Part shown: piece after piece, positions 51,205 to 60,731 of the stretch
Numbering within the stretch: the first letter of the stretch is position 1
Layout of the letters: the number at the start of each line of letters is the position of its first letter
NCBI RefSeq assembly: GCF_900107685.1
Contig: NZ_FNRQ01000002.1
Location: forward strand, 558,001 to 622,000
DNA length: 64,000 bases
Origin: Paraburkholderia sartisoli
GTDB lineage: Bacteria > Pseudomonadota > Gammaproteobacteria > Burkholderiales > Burkholderiaceae
Direction: 5' to 3'
Made by a program: the position numbers and the translations under genes
The notes under the pieces: model-generated
Databases searched by the model: none
What the model saw: only the letters and a program-made list of their open reading frames with translations
What the model was told of the DNA's origin: nothing

Positions 51205-51875
51205 TCAGTTCTCTGGCGTTCAGCGGATGCTTGCTGCTTTGCGGTTTGGTGCTGCGACGGGTTTTCGATCATTCACCGTTATGCGGCTTTGCGCAAGGGG
51301 GTTCGCCGGTTTTGTTGTCGACGGGCGTTGTCCTTTCGCGATGTTTTATTTAATAAAAAACCTTGAAAAATCCCGAAAGAAACGTTCTTAAAGGTGAATG
51401 GCAACAACTCTGCACTCGAACGTTCGCCTTCCCCGTTCAGGAATTTGACGAACATCATTCGATTTGGCGTTTATCGCACTTCGATGACATGCGCGGCCCA
51501 TGATGGCAGCGTGGCGCACTTACCGGATGCAGACGGAAACCACATCAAACAGGCGACAGATAACGATTCCTCGTGACATTGCCCATGCCCCGAAAAACCA
51601 CCAGACGCCCGGTTGAGCCGGATTTTAATGCATCGTGGATTAAAGAAAATCGATTCCGTTTTCTGCTTCGGCACAGCAACGTATCGATGTTTTTATGAAG
51701 CGAAACGTTGTTGCTGTTTTAACTAAATATTGTAATTCCCCGAAACAGCCAATATGATTTTTTGGCGACCGAATTTTCCGGCGGACCGGTGAACCAGAAA
51801 AACCGGCCGCTGCCACAGGCCCGCTGTATGGCCAGCTCCGCACGGCGTTGCCGTGTCAATACGAGGCTAGATGCC
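51205..51875. other. Intergenic region upstream of aminotransferase and LysR genes
   Basis: 671 bp. It has AT-rich stretches around 51340-51370 and 51640-51760. No convincing gene is visible. It holds the promoters of the two divergent units. Confidence 0.55.
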
Positions 51876-52880
51876 ATGAACCAGATTCATGCCATGCGTG
51901 TTTTCGCGAGAGTCGCCGAAACACAGAGTTTTCGCCGCGCCGCCCAGCAACTCGAAGTCTCGAATGCCCTCGTCACGCGCTCGATCGCCATGCTCGAAGC
52001 GCATCTGCAAACCCGGCTCATCAACCGCACGACGCGCAATCTCTCCCTGACCGAGGCGGGCATCCGGTATCTGGAAGGCTGCCGCGGCCTGCTCGAAGAC
52101 CTCGATCATCTGGAAAACACGGTCGCCTATGCCGGGCGCGAGCCAGGCGGCACGCTACGGATCGTCGCGTCGGGCGCGCTGTCGCTGCTGTCGCTCACGC
52201 CGCTCCTGAACGGCTATCGCAGGCTGTATCCTAAGGTGCGCATCCGCCTGACGCTTGCCGAGCGCCATGTCGATCTCGTCGAAGATGGTTACGACGTCGG
52301 CATCGTGACGGCGTTCATGGTGACGGACAAGGAACTCGTCGAGCGCCCGATCGGCACCAATGCGCTCGTGACGTGCGCGTCGCCCGCCTATGTCGAGGAG
52401 CACGGCGAACCCGCGCGGCCGGAGGACCTCGTCAACCACGCATTCGTTTCGCTGCCCGCCGAACAGCGCAGCCCGACGTGGCACTTCGCGGATGCCAGGG
52501 GGCACACGGAACAGGTCACGCTACAGCCAGCCTATACCGTCAACAGCGCGCTGATGGTGCGACTCGCGGCGCTCGCGGGAATGGGCGTCGCGATCCTGCC
52601 GTCGCAACTGGTCGCCGACGACTTCGCCGCCGGCACGCTGCGCCGCGTCGTGCCGGATTACACGGTGGACGACCCGGAGGTGAAGGTGTCGATCGTCTAT
52701 CCGGGCCGCCAGTATCTGTCGGCGAAAACGCGTGCCTTCATCGATTACACGCTCGAATATTTCGGCCACGGCGAGTCCGCCAGCAATGGCGCGAGTGCAG
52801 GCATGAGCGCCGAAGCGAACGCCCTGCCCGCGCCGTCCGGTTCGATGCTCACGGATCTGCACGAAATTCCGGGCATATAG
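51876..52880 (+). CDS. LysR-type transcriptional regulator
   Basis: A 334-residue LysR-type regulator of the CrgA/DsdC-like group. The winged helix is at residues 1-60 (MNQIHAMRVFARVAETQSFR, LEVSNALVTRSIAMLEAHLQ, LINRTTRNLSLTEAG). The effector domain is at about 90-300 (PGGTLRIVASGALSLLSLTP, GYDVGIVTAFMVTDKELVE). The C-terminal 35 residues are Ala/Ser-rich and less conserved. The 2-hydroxyacid dehydrogenase gene follows 39 bp later on the same strand, so it may be co-transcribed with it or regulate it. Confidence 0.9.
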   Translation: MNQIHAMRVFARVAETQSFRRAAQQLEVSNALVTRSIAMLEAHLQTRLINRTTRNLSLTEAGIRYLEGCRGLLEDLDHLENTVAYAGREPGGTLRIVASGALSLLSLTPLLNGYRRLYPKVRIRLTLAERHVDLVEDGYDVGIVTAFMVTDKELVERPIGTNALVTCASPAYVEEHGEPARPEDLVNHAFVSLPAEQRSPTWHFADARGHTEQVTLQPAYTVNSALMVRLAALAGMGVAILPSQLVADDFAAGTLRRVVPDYTVDDPEVKVSIVYPGRQYLSAKTRAFIDYTLEYFGHGESASNGASAGMSAEANALPAPSGSMLTDLHEIPGI

Positions 52881-52919
52881 TGGATGAACCCGCCTCACGC
52901 GACGCACAGGGAGAATTGC

Positions 52920-53924
52920 ATGCGCATGATCCTCTTCAGCAGCCGTCAGTACGACATCGATACGTTCACCGAGGCGAAACCGGCTTTCGACTTCGAGGTG
53001 CATTTCCAGGAATCACACCTCGACGCCGAGACGGCGATTCTGGCGAAGGGCTACGAGATCGTCTGCCCGTTCGTCAACGATTCGGTCGATGCCGCCACGC
53101 TGCAGGCGCTGCACGCGGGCGGCACCAGGCTCATCGCGCTGCGCTCGGCTGGCTTCAACCACATCGATCTGGCCGCGGCGGCGAAGCTCGGCATGCCCGT
53201 CGTGCGCGTGCCGGCCTATTCGCCGCATGCGGTCGCGGAGCACGCCGTCGGGCTGATTCTCGCGCTGAACCGGCGTCTGCCGCGCGCCGTCGCGCGCACG
53301 CGTGAAGGCGACTTCTCGCTGCACGGACTGCTCGGTTTCGACCTGCACGGCAAGACAGTCGGCGTGATCGGGACGGGCATGATCGGGCGCGTGTTCGGCC
53401 GCATCATGGCGGGTTTCGGCATGCGCGTGCTCGCGCACGATCCCGGCACGCCCGCCGGCGACCTGCTCGCGCTGGGCGCGCGGTACGTGCCGCTCGACAC
53501 GCTGCTCGGCGAATCGGACGTGGTCAGCCTGCACTGCCCGCTTCTGCCCGCGACGTATCACCTGATCGACGACCGCGCGCTCGCGAAGATGAAGTCCGGC
53601 GCGATGCTGATCAACACCGGCCGGGGCGGCCTCGTGGAAAGCAATGCGCTCGTCGGCGCGCTGAAAAGCGGCCAGCTTGGACATCTCGGGCTCGACGTCT
53701 ACGAGGAAGAAGGCGGTCTCTTCTTCGAGGATCACTCGAACCTGCCGCTCCTCGACGACGTGCTCGCGCGACTGCTGATGTTCCCGAACGTGATCGTGAC
53801 CGCCCACCAGGCGTTCTTCACGCGCGAGGCGATGAACGAAATCGCCGACACCACGCTCGGCAACGTCAAGGCATGGATCGAAGGCAAGCCGCTCAACGTC
53901 GTGCAGGTCGCGCAATCAGCCTAA
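52920..53924 (+). CDS. D-2-hydroxyacid dehydrogenase (D-lactate dehydrogenase type)
   Basis: A 334-residue NAD-dependent dehydrogenase. The dinucleotide fold is VGVIGTGMIGRVFGRIM (about residue 148-165). The catalytic Arg is in LINTGRGGLVES, the Glu in LDVYEEEGGLFFED, and the His in VTAHQAFFTREAM. The 'YEEE-LFFED' pattern is specific for fermentative D-lactate dehydrogenases (LdhA), which reduce pyruvate. AGGGAGAATTGC supports ATG 52920 over 52884. Its stop overlaps the stop of the convergent gene at 53921. Confidence 0.9.
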   Translation: MRMILFSSRQYDIDTFTEAKPAFDFEVHFQESHLDAETAILAKGYEIVCPFVNDSVDAATLQALHAGGTRLIALRSAGFNHIDLAAAAKLGMPVVRVPAYSPHAVAEHAVGLILALNRRLPRAVARTREGDFSLHGLLGFDLHGKTVGVIGTGMIGRVFGRIMAGFGMRVLAHDPGTPAGDLLALGARYVPLDTLLGESDVVSLHCPLLPATYHLIDDRALAKMKSGAMLINTGRGGLVESNALVGALKSGQLGHLGLDVYEEEGGLFFEDHSNLPLLDDVLARLLMFPNVIVTAHQAFFTREAMNEIADTTLGNVKAWIEGKPLNVVQVAQSA

Positions 53925-54511
53925 TCCGCCTGATCCGCCCGGGAGCGCACCGGTGCCGGGGCGCCAAGTGCGGCGGCCGCGGCCGTCGCGGCTTCCAGCG
54001 TGGCGGCTTCGAGCGCGACGCGGTCTTCCCCGGAGGCGCCGCACATCTGGTGCAGCAACGCGGCTTCGCGCTCGTGTACCTCGACCGGAAAGCAGCGCGC
54101 GCCCGCCGCCGCCAGATAGCGCGCGCGATGCTGGCCGTTGCGAAACGCGACCACGCCTTCCTTTTCGAGGCCGAGCAAACCGGCGAGTCCGCGTGCGCGG
54201 CGCGTGCTCACTGTCACGTACGGCATCTCGGGCACGCGCGCATTCGCGGGATCGAGAAATTCGCGGATGCCGCGCACCTTGCCGGGGTGCCATTCGTCGA
54301 CGGGCCGCAGCACGTAATCGGTATCGTCGCGATCGGCACAGGTGATGAGCCGTCGCGCGTCGACCAGCACGACCTGATGGCGCGCGCCATCGGCGGTGAA
54401 GACGCGCTTCAGGCGCACATGCCCGTAATGCGCATGGTTATTCAGCGTGACGATCCAGAATGGTTCAACCGGCGACGGCACAACAAGCGATGCGGGCAAT
54501 GAGATGGACAC
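53921..54511 (-). CDS. Hypothetical protein, possibly plasmid fertility-inhibition-factor family
   Basis: A 196-residue protein: FWIVTLNNHAHYGHVRLKRV at residues 18-37, VVLVDARRLITCADRDDTD, then VRGIREFLDPANARVPEMPY and a ParB/Srx-like VAFRNGQHRARYLAAAG near residue 120-137, with an Ala-rich tail. The F-R-N-G-Q-H-R-A motif recalls ParB/PFIF-like nuclease-fold proteins. I recall Burkholderia-group homologues labelled as plasmid fertility-inhibition-factor family, but I am not sure of this. It stands alone, with no plasmid genes near. Its stop overlaps that of the upstream convergent dehydrogenase. Confidence 0.55.
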   Translation of the reverse strand: MSISLPASLVVPSPVEPFWIVTLNNHAHYGHVRLKRVFTADGARHQVVLVDARRLITCADRDDTDYVLRPVDEWHPGKVRGIREFLDPANARVPEMPYVTVSTRRARGLAGLLGLEKEGVVAFRNGQHRARYLAAAGARCFPVEVHEREAALLHQMCGASGEDRVALEAATLEAATAAAAALGAPAPVRSRADQAD

Positions 54512-54710
54512 TGACAGTACGGGCTCGATACGCCGGCGCTCTCGCGGCCGGCACGTTAAAAAAGTGGCTTACGCTACGACGTGTTGATGAAAACGGCGTG
54601 ACAGTCACGCGGCGACCCTGTCCGCCGCGTCGCGCATAGTCATACCGCATCGCTTCACCGTTGTTCCTTTTTCTCTCCAGACATCGATACCGACATCGCG
54701 GAGAACCGAC

Positions 54711-55505
54711 ATGACGACCGAAACCTTCGGCGAATACGTCCGCATCGAGGCGGACGGCGCGATCGCCACCGTGGTGCTCGACCGGCCGGGGCGCCGCAAT
54801 GCCGTCGACCGCCCGGTCGCCGATGCGCTCGGCGCCGCCTTCCAGCGCTTCGAGACGAATCCCGCGTGGCACGCGGCCGTGCTGTTCGGCGCGGGCGGCT
54901 CGTTTTGCGCCGGCGCCGACCTGGGCGCGCTCGCCGACGAAGCCCGCCGCAACGAACTGCACGCGGACGGCAGCGGTCCGGGTCCGATGGGTCCGACGCG
55001 CATGGCGTTCACGAAACCGGTGATCGCGGCCGTTTCAGGATACGCCGTCGCGGGCGGCCTGGAGCTGGCCGCGATGTGCGATCTGCGCGTCGTCGAGGAA
55101 GGCGCGGTGCTCGGCGTGTTCTGCCGGCGCGTCGGCATTCCGCTGATCGACGGCGGCACCATCCGGCTGCCGCGCCTGATCGGTCTGTCGCGCGCGCTGG
55201 ACCTGATCCTGACCGGCCGCGCGATCGATGCCCGCGAAGCGCTCGCCTTCGGTCTCGCAAATCGCGTCGTACCCGACGGCACGGCCCGCGCGAGCGCCGA
55301 GTCGCTCGCCACGCAACTGGCCGCGTTTCCGCAGGCCGCCCTCCTCGCCGACCGTCGCTCGACGCTGGAAAACAGCCTGCTCGATCCGCTCGCGGAAGCA
55401 TTGCGCCGCGAAGGCGCGGGCGGCTATGCGGCCGTCTTCGAGCAGGGCATCGCCGGCGCGGCGCGTTTCGCCAACGGCGCCGGACGGCATGGCGACTCCG
55501 TCTAG
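54711..55505 (+). CDS. Enoyl-CoA hydratase/isomerase (crotonase) family protein
   Basis: A 264-residue crotonase-fold protein: the oxyanion hole is formed by AVLFGAGGSFCAGADLGALA (about 60-80) and AVSGYAVAGGLELAAMCDLR (about 106-125). The catalytic acid region differs from the standard enoyl-CoA hydratase: where the family has a Glu before GL(I/M)PG-GG, this has FCRRVGIPLIDGGTIRLPRL, with Asp in place of the second acid. So it may be an isomerase, decarboxylase or a subfamily with another substrate. The ATG at 54711 follows GGAGAACCGAC. Confidence 0.85.
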   Translation: MTTETFGEYVRIEADGAIATVVLDRPGRRNAVDRPVADALGAAFQRFETNPAWHAAVLFGAGGSFCAGADLGALADEARRNELHADGSGPGPMGPTRMAFTKPVIAAVSGYAVAGGLELAAMCDLRVVEEGAVLGVFCRRVGIPLIDGGTIRLPRLIGLSRALDLILTGRAIDAREALAFGLANRVVPDGTARASAESLATQLAAFPQAALLADRRSTLENSLLDPLAEALRREGAGGYAAVFEQGIAGAARFANGAGRHGDSV

Positions 55506-55679
55506 CCGCCGGAATATCGCGTGCCGGAATGCCGTCCGGCACGGGGCGTGGCAGGCCATTTGCGCCAAAAACAACAGGCTGTCCGGTCTACAGCGGGTGA
55601 TTAACAGCTTAGGTACAATCACCTACTGATTTCCCCTGGCTGCCGCCTGCGCCTTTCGTCCCGAAGCCGCGCGCCCGCC

Positions 55680-56888
55680 TTGTCTGCCGCGCCGAAGCGC
55701 CCCATCATGCCTTTACCTCTGCTTGCCCTTGCCGTCGCCGCTTTTGGAATCGGTACCACCGAGTTCGTCATCATGGGCTTGCTGCCCGATGTCGCGCGCG
55801 ATCTGTCCGTGTCGATTCCGGCCGCGGGCATGCTCGTGTCGGCGTACGCGCTCGGCGTGACGGTCGGCGCGCCGATCGTCGCCATCGCGGTGGCCAACAT
55901 GCCGCGCAAGAAAGCGCTGATGAGCCTGATCGGCGTGTTTATCGTCGGCAATCTGCTGTGCGCGGTCGCGCCGGGTTACGGCGTCCTGATGGCCGCGCGC
56001 ATCGTGACCGCGTTCTGTCACGGCGCGTTCTTCGGCATCGGTTCGGTGGTCGCGGCCGGTCTGGTGGCGCCGAACCGCCGCGCGCAGGCCATCGCGCTGA
56101 TGTTCACCGGTTTGACACTCGCTAACGTGCTCGGCGTGCCGCTCGGCACGGCGCTCGGCCAGGCGGTGGGCTGGCGCGCGACGTTCTGGGCCGTCACCGG
56201 CATCGGCGTGCTGGCGGCCGCGGCGCTGGCCGTCTGCCTGCCCGCGAAAATCGAAATGCAGAAGGCGAGCCTCATCCACGAATTCAGGGTGCTGAAGAAT
56301 CCGCAGGTTCTGATGGTGATGGGCATCAGCGTGCTGGCTTCGGCGAGCCTCTTCGCCGTGTTCACGTACATCACACCGATTCTAGAAGACGTCACCGGCT
56401 TCACGCCGCATAACGTCACGCTCGTGCTGCTGCTCTTCGGGCTCGGGCTGACTGTCGGCAGCACGCTCGGCGGCAAGCTCGCGGACTGGCGCCTGATGCC
56501 TTCGCTGATCGCGTTTCTGCTCGCGCTCGGCGTGGTGCTGACGGTGTTTGCCGGCACGATGCACGCGGCCATTCCCGCGATGATCACGATTTTCGTGTGG
56601 GGCGTGCTCGCGTTCGCGATCGTGCCGCCGCTGCAGATCCTGATCGTCGACCGTGCGAGCGCCGCGCCGAATCTCGCCTCGACGCTCAATCAGGGCGCGT
56701 TCAACCTCGGCAACGCGACAGGCGCGTGGCTCGGCGGCATGGCGATCGGCGCGGGTGTGCCGCTGACGTCGCTGCCATGGGTCGGCGTCGCGATGGTGAG
56801 CGGCGCGCTTGCGCTGACGCTGTGGTCCGTTTCGCTCGAACGCCGCGCGCAGCGCGGCGCGATGCCGGGATCGGCTGGCGCGGCGTGA
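55680..56888 (+). CDS. MFS exporter, AraJ/PbuE-like (sugar or purine efflux)
   Basis: A 402-residue MFS protein with 12 helices: LLALAVAAFGIGTTEFVIMG and LLPDVARDLSVSIPAAGMLV at the N-terminus are the signature of the AraJ/YdhP/PbuE drug:H+ antiporter-1 group (DHA1). FCHGAFFGIGSVVAAGLV near residue 117-134 is the typical motif C region. Members export purines, arabinose-like sugars or drugs. The start is TTG 55680 (MSAAPKRPIMPLPL); ATG 55707 would also fit the fold. No operon partner. Confidence 0.88.
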   Translation: MSAAPKRPIMPLPLLALAVAAFGIGTTEFVIMGLLPDVARDLSVSIPAAGMLVSAYALGVTVGAPIVAIAVANMPRKKALMSLIGVFIVGNLLCAVAPGYGVLMAARIVTAFCHGAFFGIGSVVAAGLVAPNRRAQAIALMFTGLTLANVLGVPLGTALGQAVGWRATFWAVTGIGVLAAAALAVCLPAKIEMQKASLIHEFRVLKNPQVLMVMGISVLASASLFAVFTYITPILEDVTGFTPHNVTLVLLLFGLGLTVGSTLGGKLADWRLMPSLIAFLLALGVVLTVFAGTMHAAIPAMITIFVWGVLAFAIVPPLQILIVDRASAAPNLASTLNQGAFNLGNATGAWLGGMAIGAGVPLTSLPWVGVAMVSGALALTLWSVSLERRAQRGAMPGSAGAA

Positions 56889-56969
56889 TTGAGGCGCCCA
56901 CGGCATCCTGACCGGATACCCGACTCGCGCGAAGGCCGACTCGAACCGCTCTTCGCGCGCCACTCCTGC

Positions 56970-58292
56970 TCAGCGGTGCGCCGGCAGGATCTCACCCACA
57001 CACGGGCCAAAGCCAACGCGATAGCCGTTGCCCTGACACCAGCCCGCGAGCGTCAGCTCGTCGCCATCCTCGATGAACGCGCGCGTGCCGCCACCATGCA
57101 GTTCCAGCGGTTTCTGACCGTTCCACGTCAGCTCCAGCAAGCTGCCGGATGAATCGCCGGTCGGGCCGCTGATCGTTCCCGAACCCATCAGATCACCGAC
57201 GCGCGTGTTGCACCCCGACACCGTGTGATGCGCAAGCTGCTGCGCCATCGTCCAGTACATGTGCCTGAAGTTGGTGCGCGAAATCGTGGTCGGTTGCGAT
57301 GCGTTTCGCGGACGCAACATCACTTCCAGCGCGATATCGAACGCGTGCTCGCCCGCATGACACAGATAGTCGAGCGGCTTCGGCTCCTGCGCGGGCTGCG
57401 CGACGCGGAACGGTTCGAGCGCATCGAGCGTCACGATCCACGGCGAGATCGTCGTTGCGAACGTCTTTGCGTTGAACGGGCCGAGCGGCACGTATTCCCA
57501 TTGCTGGATGTCGCGCGCGCTCCAGTCGTTCAGCAGCACCATGCCGAAAATGTGCGACTCGGCGTCCTCGCACGCAACCGGTTCGCCCAGCGCGTTGCCG
57601 CGTCCAATGATGAAGCCCGTCTCCAGTTCGATATCCAGCTTGCGACTCGCGCCGAACACCGGGCGCTCCGCGTCGGGCAGCTTCAGTTGTCCGTTCGGCC
57701 GGCGCACCGGCGTGCCGCTCACCACCACCGACGACGCCCGTCCGTTGTAGCCGATCGGCATCTCCGACCAGTTCGGCAGCAGCGCGTTCTTCGGGTCGCG
57801 GAACATCGAGCCGACGTTCGTCGCATGTTCCTTCGACGAATAAAAATCCGTGTAGCCCGGAATCTCGACCGGCAGATGCAACGTGGCGCCAGCGAGCGGT
57901 ATCAGCGCGCGCGCCTGCAGCGCCGGGTCGTCGCGCAGCGCGGGCGTCGCCGTGTCGCGCGCGAGCAGCGCGCTCAACTGGATACGCACGCTGCGCCACG
58001 CGTCCTGGCCGAGCGCGATGAAATCGTTGAGCGAATCGCGTTCGAACACGCTGTTGCCGGCGGCTTTTCCGTCTGCGGAAAGTTTCAGCAACCCGGCCTG
58101 CCCGAGCGCGGAAAGATCGACGACGCAATCGCCAATCGCGACGCCAACCCGGCGCGTTGCGTTACGCGCGTCGCTGAAAATGCCGAACGGCAGGTTCTGG
58201 ATCGGGAAATCGCACTGCGGTGCGTTCGCCGTTTCGACCCAGCTTTTGCGCGACGCGTCGAGCGTCGCCTGAAGATCGCCCGATGCGTTCAT
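56970..58292 (-). CDS. fahA: Fumarylacetoacetase
   Basis: A 440-residue enzyme that splits fumarylacetoacetate into fumarate and acetoacetate, the last step of tyrosine/homogentisate degradation. Typical blocks are [12 protein letters not shown] at residue about 28-40, [20 protein letters not shown] with catalytic metal ligands near residue 140-160, [38 protein letters not shown] and [14 protein letters not shown] near the end. The start at 58292 overlaps the hmgA stop as ATGA, so the two are translationally coupled. Maleylacetoacetate isomerase, the step between them, is not in this window. Confidence 0.96.
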   Translation of the reverse strand: MNASGDLQATLDASRKSWVETANAPQCDFPIQNLPFGIFSDARNATRRVGVAIGDCVVDLSALGQAGLLKLSADGKAAGNSVFERDSLNDFIALGQDAWRSVRIQLSALLARDTATPALRDDPALQARALIPLAGATLHLPVEIPGYTDFYSSKEHATNVGSMFRDPKNALLPNWSEMPIGYNGRASSVVVSGTPVRRPNGQLKLPDAERPVFGASRKLDIELETGFIIGRGNALGEPVACEDAESHIFGMVLLNDWSARDIQQWEYVPLGPFNAKTFATTISPWIVTLDALEPFRVAQPAQEPKPLDYLCHAGEHAFDIALEVMLRPRNASQPTTISRTNFRHMYWTMAQQLAHHTVSGCNTRVGDLMGSGTISGPTGDSSGSLLELTWNGQKPLELHGGGTRAFIEDGDELTLAGWCQGNGYRVGFGPCVGEILPAHR

Positions 58293-59611
58293 CGTTGCTC
58301 CGGATTGAAGTGTTTCGTGAGACCTTGCCAGCACTCGAAGTAATCCGCCTGAAGCTGCGCGGTTTCGAGCGCAAAGCGCGTCGGCTTGATGAGCGTGCGG
58401 GTTTCGAACATGAAGGCCATCGTGTCGCCGACCTTGTGCGGCTTCGACGTGTCGCTGTGCGAGGCCTTTTCGAACGTGCCCGCATCCGGACCGTGTCCGG
58501 ACATGCAGTTGTGCAGGCTCGCGCCGCCCGGCACGAAGCCCTCGGCCTTCGCGTCGTACACGCCATGCACGAGACCCATGAATTCGCTCGCGACGTTGCG
58601 ATGAAACCAGGGCGGCCGGAACGTGTCTTCGGCGGCCAGCCAGCGCGGCGGGAAAATCGCGAAATCGATCGTGTCGACGCCCGGCGTGTCGCTTTGCGCC
58701 TGCAGCACGAGAAAAATCGACGGATCCGGGTGATCGAAGCTGATCGAGCCGATCGTGTTGAAGCGCCGCAGGTCGTACTTGTACGGCGCATAGTTGCCGT
58801 GCCACGCGACCACGTCGAGCGGTGAATGGCCGATGTCCGCACGCCACAGGTGGCCGTTCATTTTCGCGACCAGTTCGAACGCGCCTTCACGGTCTTCGTA
58901 CGCGGCATGCGGCGTCAGAAAGTCGCGCGGATTCGCGAGGCCATTCGAGCCGATCGGACCGAGATCCGGCAGACGCAGCTGCGCGCCGAAGTTCTCGCAG
59001 ATGTAGCCACGCGCGGTGCCGTCCGGCAGCGTCACGGCAAAACGCACGCCGCGCGGAATCACCGCGATCTCGAACGGCTCGACGTCGATGCGCCCGAGTT
59101 CGGTCGCGATGTGAAGACGCCCCTCCTGCGGCACGATCAGCAGTTCGCCATCGGCCGTGTAGAAGTAGCGGTCCTTCATCGGGCTGTTCGCCGCATACAC
59201 ATGGATCGCGCAGCCGTTCATGCTTTCGGCCGAGCCGTTGCCGGCCATCGTCACCCAGCCGTCGATGAAATCGGTCGGCTCCACGGACATCGGCAGCGGG
59301 TCCCAGCGCAGCTGGTTGGGCGGCGTCGGCGGAACCTCGGCGAAGTTCGCGACGAGGCTGTGCGACGGCACCGGCGTGAACGGCTGATGCACGGCCGCCG
59401 GCCGGATGCGGTACAGCCACGAACGACGGTTATGCCCACGCGGCGCGGTGAACGCCGTGCCCGATAGCTGCTCGGCGTACAGCCCGTAGGGCGCGCGCTG
59501 CGGCGAGTTGCGGCCCGTTGGCAGCGCGCCGGGCAACGCTTCAGTGGCGAATTCGTTGCCGAAGCCGGACTGGTAGCCCGGCTCGATTTCGTGTCGCGTG
59601 GAATTGCTCAT
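58289..59611 (-). CDS. hmgA: Homogentisate 1,2-dioxygenase
   Basis: A 440-residue Fe(II) ring-cleaving enzyme that opens homogentisate. Family blocks include [19 protein letters not shown] at the N-terminus, ITAPRG-type [18 protein letters not shown], the iron-binding region with [20 protein letters not shown] (His and Glu) near residue 330-350, and [19 protein letters not shown] with the third ligand His near residue 365-370. The gene is upstream of fahA by a 4-bp overlap. Two direct TTACGAATAG repeats lie 58-86 bp upstream of ATG 59611. Confidence 0.97.
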   Translation of the reverse strand: MSNSTRHEIEPGYQSGFGNEFATEALPGALPTGRNSPQRAPYGLYAEQLSGTAFTAPRGHNRRSWLYRIRPAAVHQPFTPVPSHSLVANFAEVPPTPPNQLRWDPLPMSVEPTDFIDGWVTMAGNGSAESMNGCAIHVYAANSPMKDRYFYTADGELLIVPQEGRLHIATELGRIDVEPFEIAVIPRGVRFAVTLPDGTARGYICENFGAQLRLPDLGPIGSNGLANPRDFLTPHAAYEDREGAFELVAKMNGHLWRADIGHSPLDVVAWHGNYAPYKYDLRRFNTIGSISFDHPDPSIFLVLQAQSDTPGVDTIDFAIFPPRWLAAEDTFRPPWFHRNVASEFMGLVHGVYDAKAEGFVPGGASLHNCMSGHGPDAGTFEKASHSDTSKPHKVGDTMAFMFETRTLIKPTRFALETAQLQADYFECWQGLTKHFNPEQR

Positions 59612-59668
59612 GCGGATTCTCCGTTGATGCCTGATGCGCGATGCGTTTGATGCGTCCCGATCCTTAAT

Positions 59669-59697
59669 TTACGAATAGTAAAACCAATTACGAATAG
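59669..59697 (-). promoter_or_regulatory. Direct repeats upstream of hmgA
   Basis: TTACGAATAG occurs at 59669-59678 and again at 59688-59697, 19 bp apart (about two helical turns). Such spacing suits side-by-side binding of a regulator dimer. No hmgR-like regulator lies next to the operon, so the binding protein is unknown. Confidence 0.45.
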
Positions 59698-59848
59698 AGG
59701 AATTAACGTAAACCCTTGCTGGAGGGGGCGCGGCGATATCGATATAAGCATTTTGTTCATGCCCCCAGCACGCACGCTGCTACCATCAAGGCATGCGGCA
59801 ATGCGCCGCCCTACCCGATGCGCCGTCAACGGCCACCCACGCGAACCC

Positions 59849-60664
59849 ATGATTCCGCCGACCATTCCTGAGCTTGTCGCCCGTGCCACCGAACATCCGT
59901 TCCTCGGCGAACACCTGGCGATGGGGACCGGCGACCAGCACGATCATGCGATCGCCCAGCTCGACAACCTCGCGATCGGCAGCCGCTACGAACCGATCTT
60001 CGACATCAGCGTGCATGCGCTTGCGCAGTCGCTTTCGACGGCGCCTGGGAGCGTCGATCGTTTCGGCGATGAGCTGGGTTTTCAGGCGGTCACGCAGCGC
60101 ATCGATGGCGCGCCGTTCGATCCGTTCGGCGAAATCGACGAAGACCCCGAACTGGTCGCGATCGACCGCATGTCACGCGCGCTGCACGCGATCAATTTCT
60201 TTGGTGCGCAGCGCCACGGGCTGCTGTTTTTGCGCGTGCATGAGCGGCTCTTGAAGAGCGTGAAGTACGACCACGGAAGGCACTTTTCGAGCGTGCTCAT
60301 TTCGTTTGGCCTGAATCCGGCGCGCGTGGTGATCGAGCTGCCTTCGGCAGCGGTCGCGCACCGGACCTTCCTCGGTTATCTCACGAAGAGTTACCAGCGT
60401 TACGGCTTCAAGGTGGCGGGGAACCTGCAGAACGCCGGCCAGGTGCTGTCCGTGTCGGACACGCGGCTCGACTTCATCAAGATGGACGCCGGCACCGCGC
60501 TCAGGGAAGCGACCGTGAAGCCGCTGGTCGGGTACACGGGACGCCTGAAAATCCCGCTCATCTTCGATCACGTCACCGACGAGAACCAGTTCGACCAGCT
60601 GCAACAATATGACGTGCGGTTCGTGCAGGGACCGCTTTTCGAGACGCACGACCGGACGGTTTGA
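59849..60664 (+). CDS. EAL-like domain protein with degenerate active site
   Basis: A 271-residue protein related to EAL-type c-di-GMP phosphodiesterases: SRYEPIFDISVHALAQ near residue 43-58 is the start of the fold, LLFLRVHERLLKSVKYDHGR and VVIELPSAAVAHRTFLGYL (the E-x-x-x motif region), then YGFKVAGNLQNAGQ and LDFIKMDAG (K-M-D in place of the usual K-x-D) follow. The EAL (E-x-L) motif itself reads ELG and the DDFG loop is replaced by AGNLQN, so metal binding is probably lost. It may bind c-di-GMP or a partner without hydrolysis. The start at ATG 59849 is a choice; the frame extends further up. Confidence 0.75.
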   Translation: MIPPTIPELVARATEHPFLGEHLAMGTGDQHDHAIAQLDNLAIGSRYEPIFDISVHALAQSLSTAPGSVDRFGDELGFQAVTQRIDGAPFDPFGEIDEDPELVAIDRMSRALHAINFFGAQRHGLLFLRVHERLLKSVKYDHGRHFSSVLISFGLNPARVVIELPSAAVAHRTFLGYLTKSYQRYGFKVAGNLQNAGQVLSVSDTRLDFIKMDAGTALREATVKPLVGYTGRLKIPLIFDHVTDENQFDQLQQYDVRFVQGPLFETHDRTV

Positions 60665-60731
60665 TTTTGCCGCGGGTTGCCGCGGTTGCCTGACGGCTGA
60701 TGGCTGGCGGCTTGCGGTTGATCGCGTTGCG

